A DNA stretch of 64,000 bases. Origin: Lichenihabitans psoromatis (GTDB lineage: Bacteria; Pseudomonadota; Alphaproteobacteria; Rhizobiales; Beijerinckiaceae). The DNA lies in the NCBI RefSeq assembly GCF_004323635.1, contig NZ_CP036515.1, positions 3,473,501 to 3,537,500 on the forward strand, given 5' to 3'. Of this stretch, positions 46,791 through 55,335 are shown piece after piece; the first letter of the stretch is position 1; every line of letters starts with the position of its first letter. The notes beneath the pieces were generated by a model, which worked only from the letters and a program-made list of their open reading frames with translations, did not search any database and was not told the origin of the DNA. A program made the position numbers and the translations under genes.

Positions 46791-48200
46791 ATGGTCCGAC
46801 CGCGAATGGCTGCCGAAACAGAGTCTCTCCTGATCAAGCCCATCAGCGTGCGGCAGTTCGAGCTGTACGCCCTGTCGCTCGACCGTGGCCCGAACTTCGA
46901 CCCCGCAAGCATTTGCGCCGCATATCAAGTCGGCCGCGGCGGTGCCTGTGGCGGGATTCTCCTCGACCAGGAGACCGGGACCTTCAGCACGGTCGCTTTG
47001 CGACGCCGGGTCGATCATTGTTGGACCGGCGTCGCAAAAAGCGGTCCGTTCCCGGCGCCCGAACAGGCCCTCGACGCGCTCAGCATCGGCATGCGCGGCG
47101 GTGATCCGCCTGAACCGCTCGCACCTGGGGTCCGCCGAAGGCCTTTGTTGATCGAGGTCGGGCCGCGTGGAAGCTCCCCGGAGTTTGACTTGCTCATCAA
47201 GTCCATGAGTCATCTGCCGGCGCTGATGGCGGTGGGAGAGTGCTATCTCGCCCTGCCGCGGCCAGATCGGAACTTCATCCCCGATTTGCAGACCAACAAC
47301 TTCGCGTCGCGGCTCTTCGAGCTTTACCTGCTGGCCTGCTTTCGTGAGCAAGGCCTGCAGGTCCGCCAAGATCACGTCTCGCCCGATTTTCAAATCGAGA
47401 AGGACGGCATGACATGTTGGGTGGAAGCGGTGACCGCGAACTCCGAAACCCCGCGCGCTGGCGGCATCGGAGATTGGGTTCATGCGCCTACGGATCGAAC
47501 GGAGCGGCTCACCGGCGCCCCGGCTGAACGCTTCGCCAAAACGCTGCGAGGAAAGTTGCAGCGGGAATATCACGACCTGTCGCACGTGCAGGGGCATCCG
47601 TTTGCCATCGCCATCGCGGATTTTCACAGCTCCGGCTCCATGGTGTGGAGCCGGGAGGCACTGCCGACCTATCTCTACGGTGTTCGCGCCGATGTCGAAG
47701 ATGACGGCACGAAGCGACGCGCGGTCGGGACGGCGATATTTAATCTCACGGGCAAGAACGCGATCCCGGCCGGACTGTTTCGAGACCCGGACTTCGCGCA
47801 TTTGTCCGCCGTTCTCTTCAGCAACGCCGGCACCTTGGCAAAATTCAACCGTATGGGCTTTTTGGCCGGATGGCGTCCGCCCGGCCTGTCGATGATCCGT
47901 CGGGGCATCTTGTTCGATCGGACGCCGGGCGCGTTGGAACCGATCGACTTCGAGCTAGAAGTGGGAAGCCAAGAGTACGACGCACTATGGCCATGGGGCG
48001 AAGCCTGGTGCCAGGAACTCGAGGTCTTTCACAACCCGCTCGCCTCCCATCCCATTCCGTTCGACCTGATCCCTGGCGCGACGCATTGGTTCGAGCGCGG
48101 CGGCGAAGTGGAATGCAGCACGATTTGGGCGAACTCGGTGATTTCATCGGTCACCCAGCTTCGAGCGCCAAAAGGCTATTATCCCGCGGCAGAAGCATAG
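46791..48200 (+). CDS. Nuclease-like protein, last gene of HEPN operon
   Basis: 469-residue protein. The middle carries a restriction-endonuclease-like pattern: Glu177 in RLFELYLLACFRE, Asp199 in SPDFQIE and Glu212 in WVEAVTAN. The expected lysine of the E-x-K motif is not conserved (the position reads Val-Glu-Ala-Val), so it may be a degenerate or variant nuclease. The N-terminal 160 residues and the tryptophan-rich C-terminus are unknown. It begins 14 bases behind the HEPN gene and converges with the caspase operon. Confidence 0.62.
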   Translation: MVRPRMAAETESLLIKPISVRQFELYALSLDRGPNFDPASICAAYQVGRGGACGGILLDQETGTFSTVALRRRVDHCWTGVAKSGPFPAPEQALDALSIGMRGGDPPEPLAPGVRRRPLLIEVGPRGSSPEFDLLIKSMSHLPALMAVGECYLALPRPDRNFIPDLQTNNFASRLFELYLLACFREQGLQVRQDHVSPDFQIEKDGMTCWVEAVTANSETPRAGGIGDWVHAPTDRTERLTGAPAERFAKTLRGKLQREYHDLSHVQGHPFAIAIADFHSSGSMVWSREALPTYLYGVRADVEDDGTKRRAVGTAIFNLTGKNAIPAGLFRDPDFAHLSAVLFSNAGTLAKFNRMGFLAGWRPPGLSMIRRGILFDRTPGALEPIDFELEVGSQEYDALWPWGEAWCQELEVFHNPLASHPIPFDLIPGATHWFERGGEVECSTIWANSVISSVTQLRAPKGYYPAAEA

Positions 48201-48253
48201 GCGCGCGAGAAACGCTGCGAAGCGAAGCGTTGGGGCGCAAACTCCGTCGTTGC

Positions 48254-48901
48254 CTAAGCTTGTTCGCCCTTTCGCGTGATGAATCTAAATTCTGTTTGCC
48301 CAGCTTTGGCCGCCAATTCGAACCATTTCTCACGGTAGTCCGGCAGCTCTGCTCGACTTACAGCAATAGTGGAGAGCGCCGAACAATAGGCGATCCCGGC
48401 ATGGACTGTTTCGCCGACATAATTGAGAAAGCGCGTCAGATCAGCTGGGTAAGCAAGGTCGGTGTCACTCTCGAAAACCTTGTGTCGCTCGCCATCGACG
48501 AAGGTGTTAATCGCGGTTTCCAGAACCGCGTAGCTCAAAAACGCATCCGCCCCTGCGTCTTGCATGGCGAGCACCGCGTTCAGCTCAGGACGCCATTCGA
48601 TCGCTTTCCGGCAAAGCGCCGGATTAACGTGGCCGACGGCAATGTTTCGCATGTACTTCGCGAATTCGAACCCCCGCCGATGTGTTGAGATGATCTCATT
48701 TAGCTCCGGTTGATCCTTGTAGAGTCCGCGGCTTATCCCCTCCAGGTCGGCGACATTCGCGCACGAAACGAGCAATTGCTTTAATAGGACCAAACGGATG
48801 GCGTGATCTTCCGGCCCGGCTTCCAGCGCCTTATCCGCAGCAACGAGATCGCCATGTGCGAGCCGCGCCGAAATCGCAATCTGGATGAAGTCCAAATCCA
48901 T
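48254..48901 (-). CDS. HEPN-like helical protein downstream of caspase gene
   Basis: 215-residue all-helical protein without a recognised family. KYMRNIAVGHVNP near residue 85 has an R-x5-H motif of the sort seen in HEPN-fold abortive-infection proteins. The start is the ATG at 48901, 32 bases after the caspase stop, so it is the third gene of the minus-strand operon. It could be a substrate, partner or inhibitor of the caspase; nothing in the sequence decides this. Confidence 0.6.
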   Translation of the reverse strand: MDLDFIQIAISARLAHGDLVAADKALEAGPEDHAIRLVLLKQLLVSCANVADLEGISRGLYKDQPELNEIISTHRRGFEFAKYMRNIAVGHVNPALCRKAIEWRPELNAVLAMQDAGADAFLSYAVLETAINTFVDGERHKVFESDTDLAYPADLTRFLNYVGETVHAGIAYCSALSTIAVSRAELPDYREKWFELAAKAGQTEFRFITRKGEQA

Positions 48902-48933
48902 TCGTCTGCTCGCTCTCTTGATCGGCGACTACA

Positions 48934-50520
48934 CTATTCGTCATCGTCGCGGTTGACCCGCCCTGTTGCAGGCCCAGCCAGCATCGGGCTGGATCGACCG
49001 ACGCCCAATTGGAACCGCCGCGCCGCATCGACAAGGTCGAGGGCACTCTTGCGTCCGAAGGCAATTTCCAGACGCCGCTTTTTCAGGTCGAAGGTGAAGC
49101 TCGCGCCGTCCCGACTGTAAGTCACGCGCTGATCGCGATCATCGTCGTCCACATCGCCACCGGACGATTCACCGATATCCTCCAGCCGATCAACCAGCGC
49201 ATCGAAGGAGTCCTCCATGCTGTCGAACTGCACCACCAGCCGCTGGAACTCGTCCGAGAAAAGTTCGTCGAGCGCCTCGCGATGCGCCGCCCAGCCTTGC
49301 CGAAGCTCGAGCCGTCGCGTGATGTAATACTCGCTCGGGTCCTCCGGATTCTGACCTGTCTCGACGATATAGCGGAAAGCAGGCGCATCGAGCGTGTCGG
49401 CCTCCTTCCTGAGATCCTTGCGCTTGAGGCCGAGGACATCGCGCGCATTTTGGTAGAGGGTTTGCAACTCCTCCGCGACCGTGTTGGCAAGCAGTCGATT
49501 GCACCAGCCGTCGGCCGACTCCGACAGCCGATCGGGCACCTTGTGATATCCGCGGCTGAAGCCGTCGAGGCTCCGGATTGCCCCTGTCTCGGTTCCCTCC
49601 AGATACTCGCTGTTGTTCTTCAGCCGGATGCCTGCAAGCGCCGCGTCCGCAGGTATGGCGGGCGGTTGCGCCACATAGTGGATCCGAAAGCTGTTCGATG
49701 CGGACAAGATGGCCTGGGGCGTCTGAGTCGCCCGCATCGACATCTCTCGGGTGATGTAGCGCGGCACTTCCTGGCGCAGATAGTTCTGCAAGCTTTCGCC
49801 GGTCAGCCAACGATCGCGTGCGAGCGCGTCGGGTGCGCGACCTTCAAGCGCTTCCAGCAGAAAGTGCGTCCAGATGCCGTGACCCAGCGCGTTTGACGGG
49901 TAGGACTTTTCCCCCGGCGAGCATGACAGGAAGGCGCCAAGATACCAGCCGCTATCGAGAAATTCTTCGACCTCGTCAGGGTCAAGGTTCCCGATCACGT
50001 CCCGCGACTGCACGACGTCGCGGAAGGGCTCGGCGCACGCGTCGATGAAGATCAGCGCCTGCTCACACGCGCTCTGGGACAAGGGCTCCAGCAGCGCATC
50101 GCGCATCGAGAGCGTCGTATCGGCGATGTTGAGGCGATTGGTATCGTAAGTGCTGAGGCGGTTCCCACCCGCGCCATGGAAGCCGTGCCCTGCGTAGTAA
50201 AAGACGAAGAGGTCATCGGCCGAGAGGTTGCGGATCGTGTAGCCCAGATAGTCCTGAACGGCGGCCAGGCTGGCGTCGGCGTCGGTCATCAGCTCAATCT
50301 CGACATTGTCCGCCGGCAGACCCTTGAAGATCTCCTGCACCGCCTCACTCACCGCGTCGGCATCCGCATGCGCGAACGCCACCGACGGCAGCGCGTCGCC
50401 GCTCTTCGGCTTGCGATAATTCTCAAGCCCAACGATCACGGCCACGACCCGCGTGAAGCGCGGTGCTGTGGGATCCTCGTCAACTGGCCGGGTCGGCGCC
50501 GGCACGGGTTTGCGCGCCAT
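48934..50520 (-). CDS. Caspase-like (peptidase C14) protein
   Basis: 528-residue protein with an N-terminal caspase fold. The catalytic histidine is in YYAGHGFHG (His112) and the catalytic cysteine in FIDACAEP (Cys162), both in the correct order, so it is predicted to be an active protease. Residues about 270-528 are a helical, highly acidic region (SSGGDVDDDDRDQR) of unknown role. The ATG at 50520 has GAGGAGA upstream; a GTG directly before it is the alternative. Bacterial caspase-like proteases serve as death effectors in several anti-phage systems. It lies 12 bases behind an AAA/DUF4143 ATPase gene. Confidence 0.85.
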   Translation of the reverse strand: MARKPVPAPTRPVDEDPTAPRFTRVVAVIVGLENYRKPKSGDALPSVAFAHADADAVSEAVQEIFKGLPADNVEIELMTDADASLAAVQDYLGYTIRNLSADDLFVFYYAGHGFHGAGGNRLSTYDTNRLNIADTTLSMRDALLEPLSQSACEQALIFIDACAEPFRDVVQSRDVIGNLDPDEVEEFLDSGWYLGAFLSCSPGEKSYPSNALGHGIWTHFLLEALEGRAPDALARDRWLTGESLQNYLRQEVPRYITREMSMRATQTPQAILSASNSFRIHYVAQPPAIPADAALAGIRLKNNSEYLEGTETGAIRSLDGFSRGYHKVPDRLSESADGWCNRLLANTVAEELQTLYQNARDVLGLKRKDLRKEADTLDAPAFRYIVETGQNPEDPSEYYITRRLELRQGWAAHREALDELFSDEFQRLVVQFDSMEDSFDALVDRLEDIGESSGGDVDDDDRDQRVTYSRDGASFTFDLKKRRLEIAFGRKSALDLVDAARRFQLGVGRSSPMLAGPATGRVNRDDDE

Positions 50521-50532
50521 CACGCGTTCTCC

Positions 50533-51810
50533 TCAAGATATTCGCGTTCCACGCGACGCCCCCTTGCCCGTCTGGTTCGTGGGTGCCTCTCCATCCCAGA
50601 GGCTCGACAATGGCGCCGCTGCCAGCCTGTCGCCGAACGGCACGACGTCCGTGCTGTCGTAAAGGACGACGCCGAAGGCAAAGCGGTCTCCGCAGGCCTC
50701 GGCCAAGGCCCGCAGGCCGCCGAAATCACTGGCTTTGACCGTGGCGCTCGCCTTGACCTCGATGCCTGCGATCATCCCGTCATCGCGCTCCAGCACGATG
50801 TCCACCTCGCGCTTATCGCGGTCGCGGAAATGGTGCGGCGTCAGCCGCAGGTCCGAAGCCGTCATCAGCTTCAGCACTTCCGAGAACACGAAGCTCTCCA
50901 GCAGCGCGCCGAACGTGCCGCGATCAGCCTTCACCCGGTCGAAGGTCAGCCCGCGCACGCTCGCCAGCAGACCGGAATCGAGGAAATGCAGCTTAGGTGT
51001 CTTGACGATGCGCTTCAGCGCGTTCGTGAACCACGGCTGCAACGTGGCGATCAGGAACACCTGTTCGAGGAGCGCGACGTAACGCTGCCCCGTCTTGTGG
51101 GTCACGTTGATACCGGCGCCGAACTGCGAATAATTGACCAACTGGCCGGAGTGCTCGGCCAGCAGCCGCACGAATTTCGGAAGCTCGGTCAGCTTCTCCA
51201 CATCGGCGATGTCTCGCAGATCGCGGGTCAGAATCGAGGTGAGGTAAGATCGCAACCAGTCCTGCCGCCGGCGCTCGCTGTCACGACTGATCGCTTCGGG
51301 GAAACCGCCGAGCAGGGCGAGTTGGACGAGATCATCGCCAATAATCGCGCCGTGTTGGCTCTGGAGTTTTCCGTCGAAGAGGCGCTCGAGAAACGAAGGG
51401 TGCCGACCTTCGATTTCGGCCTTGGCAAGCGGCAGCATCTGGATGGTCTCCATCCGGCCAGCCAAGCTGTCTGCGATCCGCGGAAGGGTCAGCACATTTG
51501 CCGAGCCGGTCAGCAGAAATCGGCCTGGGCGATAGTCCTCGTCGACCGTCTTTTTGATCGCCAGCAGCAGGTCCGGCGCGCGCTGGATTTCGTCGATGAT
51601 GGCCCGGTCCAGGCCCCGGATAAAACCGGCCGGATCGGACTGGGCGGCCTCGAGCACGGTCTGATCGTCGAGCGTGATATAAGTTCGGCCGGTCTCCCCC
51701 ATCTTTCGGACGAGCGTGGTCTTCCCGGCCCTGCGCGGTCCCACGATCAGGACGACAGGCGTATCTGAAAGGGCTTCTTCCGCCCGCCGCTCCACAAACC
51801 GTTCGAACAT
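50533..51810 (-). CDS. AAA_14/DUF4143 family ATPase
   Basis: 425-residue P-loop ATPase with an N-terminal AAA domain (Walker A GPRRAGKTT, Walker B AIIDEIQRAPD) and a C-terminal DUF4143 domain with a restriction-endonuclease-like core (DKREVDIVLERDDG and IAGIEVKAS, that is Asp then E-x-K). The family is widespread in accessory DNA, with unknown roles, some probably in DNA restriction or maintenance. I chose the ATG at 51810, which follows GGAGAAGG; the ATG at 51855 would add 15 residues. It is the first gene of the caspase operon and may act as its sensor (inference). Confidence 0.85.
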   Translation of the reverse strand: MFERFVERRAEEALSDTPVVLIVGPRRAGKTTLVRKMGETGRTYITLDDQTVLEAAQSDPAGFIRGLDRAIIDEIQRAPDLLLAIKKTVDEDYRPGRFLLTGSANVLTLPRIADSLAGRMETIQMLPLAKAEIEGRHPSFLERLFDGKLQSQHGAIIGDDLVQLALLGGFPEAISRDSERRRQDWLRSYLTSILTRDLRDIADVEKLTELPKFVRLLAEHSGQLVNYSQFGAGINVTHKTGQRYVALLEQVFLIATLQPWFTNALKRIVKTPKLHFLDSGLLASVRGLTFDRVKADRGTFGALLESFVFSEVLKLMTASDLRLTPHHFRDRDKREVDIVLERDDGMIAGIEVKASATVKASDFGGLRALAEACGDRFAFGVVLYDSTDVVPFGDRLAAAPLSSLWDGEAPTNQTGKGASRGTRIS

Positions 51811-51983
51811 GCCTTCTCCGAATCCCGGACAATCGGGACTATGGGTATCGGCCAATTGGGAGTCAACGGTCCGCTAATTGGGAGTTTGTGGGCCGCTATT
51901 TGGAGAGCCAAGAGGGGAATGCCTTCCCCCTGGTCGCCGCCGCTGTCACCGACGCACCCCCTTCTGCGGGGAGTCCCCGCAAC

Positions 51984-52060
51984 GCCCCTTTGAGAGTGAG
52001 AGGGCGGAGGGCTTCGCTGTGACGGGTTGAGGGCTGGAGGAGAGGCCTCCGGCGCCCGTC
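51984..52060 (+). ncRNA. Structured 5' leader A, before the DUF932 gene
   Basis: A 77-base segment shared with 53352-53429. It starts GCCCCTTTGAG and contains AGAGGGCGG, a TTCG-type small hairpin, and a long terminal hairpin with outer stem GACGGG (52021-52026) / CCCGTC (52055-52060) and inner stem GCTGGAGG (52033-52040) / CCTCCGGC (52046-52053). GGAG follows two bases after the stem and is nine bases before the ATG. Base pairs differ from leader B but pairing is kept, which is good evidence for a functional RNA. I cannot give it a family name. Confidence 0.75.
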
Positions 52061-52075
52061 ATGGAGTTTGGTCTC

Positions 52076-53269
52076 ATGAATATGCAAGTCCTCGACGCGC
52101 GCCGCGATAACGACGGCGGCTACTCGGTGGATGTGAGCCGCGGTGAGCGTATCGGCCGCGTATCGTCGGAATGGTTCTCGCGCCCCGCCGACGAGCGCTA
52201 TCTATCGTTATCCGACCTGGCTCAAACGGTCCGCGACCGCGCCGATCGGAGCCGAACACGCGTGGTGGAAAGCGCCCTTATCCACGTCGAGGCGAACCGC
52301 GACGACCCGGAGCGGTTGGCTCTGATCCTGCCAGGCACGGACACGCCTGTTGCGCCGACACACTGGTCTTTCGGCCAGCTCGCCAGCCTGGTCGGTGCGC
52401 CGGCAGCCTACCTGCGGCAGCTTCCGGCCGCGCTCGCCGGCATCAACCTACAATATGGCCTGACCTCCAATCGCGCCGAGCAGATCAAGACGCTCGAAAC
52501 CGACACCGGGCGGGTCGAGCTGCGCGCCGTCACCGGCCCGGATTATGGCCGCATCTTCGATCACGAGCTGGTCGAGGCCGTACAGCGCATCGCAGGCAAC
52601 GGCACCGGCGATACCCGCTGGAAGGTCCCGGGCGTGCTCGACTGGTCGACCGGGATCTACAATCCCCGCGTCGACATCAGCAAGGATACGACCACGCTCT
52701 ACGCCTCGGATCGTGACGTCTTCCTGTTCCTGGTCGATGACCTGAACCCGATCGAAGCCGGGCGCCTGCCGGACGGCTCGCCCGATTTGTACTTCCGCGG
52801 ATTCTATTGCTGGAATTCGGAGGTCGGCGCCAAAACGCTCGGCATGGCGAGCTTCTATCTTCGCGCCGTCTGCCAAAATCGAAACCTCTGGGGCGTGGAG
52901 GATTTCGAGGAGATCACCATCCGCCACTCGAAATATGCCGCAAATCGGTTCGCGCATGAAGCAGCCCCGGCGCTGCTGAACTTCGCCAACTCCTCGCCCA
53001 TGCCGTTCGTCAACGGCATCAAGGCGGCCCGTGAGCGGATCGTCGCAAAGACCGATGAGGATCGCACCGACTTCCTGCGTCGTCGCGGCTTCTCGAAGGC
53101 GGAATCCGGGAAGATCATCGACGCAGTGCTGGGCGAGGAAGGCCGCCCGCCCGAGTCCATCTTCGATTTCGTACAGGGCATCACCGCCGTCGCCCGCGAT
53201 AAGCCGCATCAGGACGCCCGCCTCGACCTCGAAGCCAAGGCGAAAAAGCTGCTCGACCGAGTCGCCTGA
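52076..53269 (+). CDS. DUF932 family protein
   Basis: 397-residue protein of the DUF932 (phage/plasmid-like) family. The typical middle part is visible (LPGTDTPVAPTHWSFGQLA, PDYGRIFDHELVEAVQ, FRGFYCWNSEVGAKTLGMASFYLRAVCQNRNLWG). The function is unknown; such genes travel with ParB-like and antirestriction genes in plasmids and islands. The ATG at 52076 is supported because GGAG-N9-ATG lines up exactly with the leader and start of the ParB gene; the ATG at 52061 lies inside that alignment as part of the ribosome site. Confidence 0.88.
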   Translation: MNMQVLDARRDNDGGYSVDVSRGERIGRVSSEWFSRPADERYLSLSDLAQTVRDRADRSRTRVVESALIHVEANRDDPERLALILPGTDTPVAPTHWSFGQLASLVGAPAAYLRQLPAALAGINLQYGLTSNRAEQIKTLETDTGRVELRAVTGPDYGRIFDHELVEAVQRIAGNGTGDTRWKVPGVLDWSTGIYNPRVDISKDTTTLYASDRDVFLFLVDDLNPIEAGRLPDGSPDLYFRGFYCWNSEVGAKTLGMASFYLRAVCQNRNLWGVEDFEEITIRHSKYAANRFAHEAAPALLNFANSSPMPFVNGIKAARERIVAKTDEDRTDFLRRRGFSKAESGKIIDAVLGEEGRPPESIFDFVQGITAVARDKPHQDARLDLEAKAKKLLDRVA

Positions 53270-53277
53270 CATCAGTG

Positions 53278-53311
53278 AAGCCGGAGACGCGTTTTTACGT
53301 GTCTCCGGCTT
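53278..53311 (+). terminator. Long hairpin after the DUF932 gene
   Basis: A 14-bp stem with one G-T pair (AAGCCGGAGACGCG / CGTGTCTCCGGCTT) and the loop TTTTTA, eight bases behind the DUF932 stop. Only TTGC follows the second arm, so termination may be partial, letting some transcripts enter leader B. Confidence 0.7.
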
Positions 53312-53351
53312 TGCGCTTCCGTGTCCTTCCGGCCCTCCGATCCGAAACGCT

Positions 53352-53429
53352 GCCCCCTTTAGAGGAAGAGGGCGGCGCTTCGCTTCGTGACGGGTTGGAG
53401 GTCGAGAGAGAGTCTTTCGGCCGCCCGTC
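53352..53429 (+). ncRNA. Structured 5' leader B, before the ParB gene
   Basis: Second copy of the leader at 51984-52060: GCCCCCTTTAGAGG, AGAGGGCGG, CTTCG, then the terminal hairpin with outer stem GACGGG (53389-53394) / CCCGTC (53424-53429). The inner 10-bp stem 53400-53409 / 53413-53422 uses other bases than copy A, with a C-G pair changed to G-C and a G-C changed to C-G. GGAG-N9-ATG follows, as in copy A. Confidence 0.75.
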
Positions 53430-53444
53430 GCGGAGTATCATCCC

Positions 53445-55061
53445 ATGGCGACTACAGTTCAGAAGATCACACTCTCGCCTTCGCGCGACATTCCCTTCAA
53501 CAAGCTCTTGCTCAGCCAATCGAACGTCCGGCGCGTGAAAGCCGGCGTCTCGATAGAGGAGTTGGCTGAAGACATCGTCCGCCGCGGCCTATTACAAGGC
53601 CTCAGTGTCCGGGCCGTCAACGATCAGGCCGGTGTCGAGACCGGCATGTTCGAGATCCCCGCCGGCGGCCGGCGCTACCGGGCGCTTGAGCTGCTGGTGA
53701 AGCAGAAGCGCCTCGCCAAGACCGCGCCGGTGCCCTGCATCGTTCGCGACAGCGGCATCGCGGAGGAGGATTCGCTCGCTGAAAACGTCCAACGGGCGCC
53801 GCTGCATCCGCTCGACCAGTTCCGAGCCTTTCTGGCGCTGCGCGAGAAGGGCCAGTCCGAGGAGGAGATCGCCGCCGCGTTCTTCGTCTCCGTGAATGTG
53901 GTGAAGCAGCGCCTGAAGCTGGCGTCGGTCTCGCCGGCACTGCACGATGTCTATGCCGAGGACGGCATGACGCTCGATCAAATGATGGCCTTCACCGTAT
54001 CGGGTGACCATGAGCGTCAGGAGCAGGTGTTCGAACGCCTGAAGGCTTCCCACGACAAGCAGCCCTATGTCATCCGCCGCATGCTGACCGAAGGCGCGGT
54101 CCGTGCCTCCGACAAGCGGGCACAGTTCATCGGGGTGGACGCCTATGTGGCAGCGGGCGGCACAGTGCTGCGCGACCTGTTCCAGGGCGATGATGGTGGA
54201 TGGCTGCAGGACGTCGCGCTCATCGATCAGATGGTGGGCGACAAGCTGAAGGCGGACACCGAGACGATCGCCGCCGAAGGCTGGAAGTGGATCGAGGTCG
54301 CGCCCAACTTCGCCTACGGCCATGCCTTCGGTCTGCGTCAGCTCCGCGGCGAGACCGTCGCGCTCACGCCCGAGGAGGACGCAACCCGCGAGGCGCTCCA
54401 GGCCGAGTTGGACCGGCTCTCCGACGAATATCAGGACGCCGATGAACTTCCAGACGAGGTGGACGAGCGCCTGTCGGAGCTTGAAACAGCGATCGAGGGC
54501 TTCGAGAGTGGCCCCGTGGTGTTCGACGCCGCCGAGGTCGCCCGCGCCGGCGCCTTCGTAAGCATCGGCGCCGAGGGAAAGCTTCGCGTCGAACGCGGCT
54601 ACGTCCGGCCCGAGGACGAGTTGGCGGCTGAACAGGAGTCCGGGCTGCCCGCGGATGACGACCACGAGCGCGCCGTGCTCGCCAACTACGAGGGCGTCGA
54701 GCCTGCCGTGACGGCCGAGCCGGAAGCCGAGACGGAGGAGGACGAAGGTCTTTCGCCCATCTCCGACCGACTGATGACCGAGCTGACCTCGCACCGGACG
54801 CTGGGCCTGCGACATGCGCTCGGCGAGCGGCCGGACATCGCCTTCCTCGCGGCCCTGCACGTCGTGACGCTCAAGACCTTCTACCACTATGGCTCGGATA
54901 GCTGCATGGAACTGGACCTGAAAAGCGTCAGCTTCAGCGCCCAAGCGCCGGGGCTGAACGACAGTGATCGTCCCCCCTTGAAGTGGTCCATCCCGATGTA
55001 TGGCTTTCGAGCCTGGAGGATGGATCGATGGGAAGACGACCGAAGCCTGAAGAGATCGTGA
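53445..55061 (+). pseudogene. ParB/RepB/Spo0J family protein, 3' end replaced by IS element
   Basis: ParB-family DNA-binding protein of the plasmid/island type. It has the N-terminal ParB nuclease-like domain (LSQSNVRR, GGRRYRALELL, LAENVQRAPLHPLDQ), then a helix-turn-helix (EEIAAAFFVSVNVVKQRLKL), then an acidic linker. The native frame ends at 54964, where the IS element begins; the last 32 codons (from about SDRPPLKW) are IS sequence. Members of this family usually continue for roughly 150 more residues, so the C-terminal domain is lost and does not reappear on the other side of the IS. Whether the shortened protein still works is unknown. It is preceded by RNA leader B. Confidence 0.85.
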
Positions 55062-55303
55062 GCAAGCTGCGTCAGGTCGACGTGTTGGTCTCACAGGGGA
55101 AGACCGTTGCGGACTCGGTTCGCTCGATCGGGGTGACCGAGGTCACCTACTACCGGTGGCGGAAGGAGTTCGGCGGCTTGAAGCTTGACCAGGTCAAGCG
55201 CCTGAAGGAGCTGGAGACGGAGAACATGCGGCTTCGCAAGGCGATCGCCGACCTCACGCTCGACAAGCTGATTCTGAAGGAGGCGGCCTCGGGAAACTTC
55301 TGA
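55028..55303 (+). CDS. IS3-family transposase OrfA
   Basis: 91-residue N-terminal transposase protein with a helix-turn-helix (KTVADSVRSIGVTEVTYYRWRKE) and a leucine-rich C-terminal helix (LKELETENMRLRKAIADL). The ATG at 55028 is preceded by GGAGGATGG. Its last codons contain GGGAAAC (55291-55297), a classic -1 slippery heptamer in the right phase, so ribosomes can shift into orfB. Confidence 0.92.
   Translation: MGRRPKPEEIVSKLRQVDVLVSQGKTVADSVRSIGVTEVTYYRWRKEFGGLKLDQVKRLKELETENMRLRKAIADLTLDKLILKEAASGNF
55291..55297 (+). promoter_or_regulatory. Programmed -1 frameshift site of the IS element
   Basis: GGGAAAC in orfA phase G-GGA-AAC, six bases before the orfA stop. A -1 shift leads straight into GKLLSPARRRVC and the orfB frame, with no stop between. 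Confidence 0.75.
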
Positions 55304-55335
55304 GCCCCGCGCGCCGGCGCGTCTGCATCGAGCAT

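Noticed and set aside
50176..51768. A 530-codon plus-strand frame opposite the caspase and ATPase genes
   Set aside because: It spans the junction of two well-supported minus-strand genes and has no recognisable domain.
53592..55094. A 500-codon minus-strand frame opposite parB
   Set aside because: Shadow of the GC-rich ParB gene; it crosses the IS junction without interruption, which a real native gene would not do.
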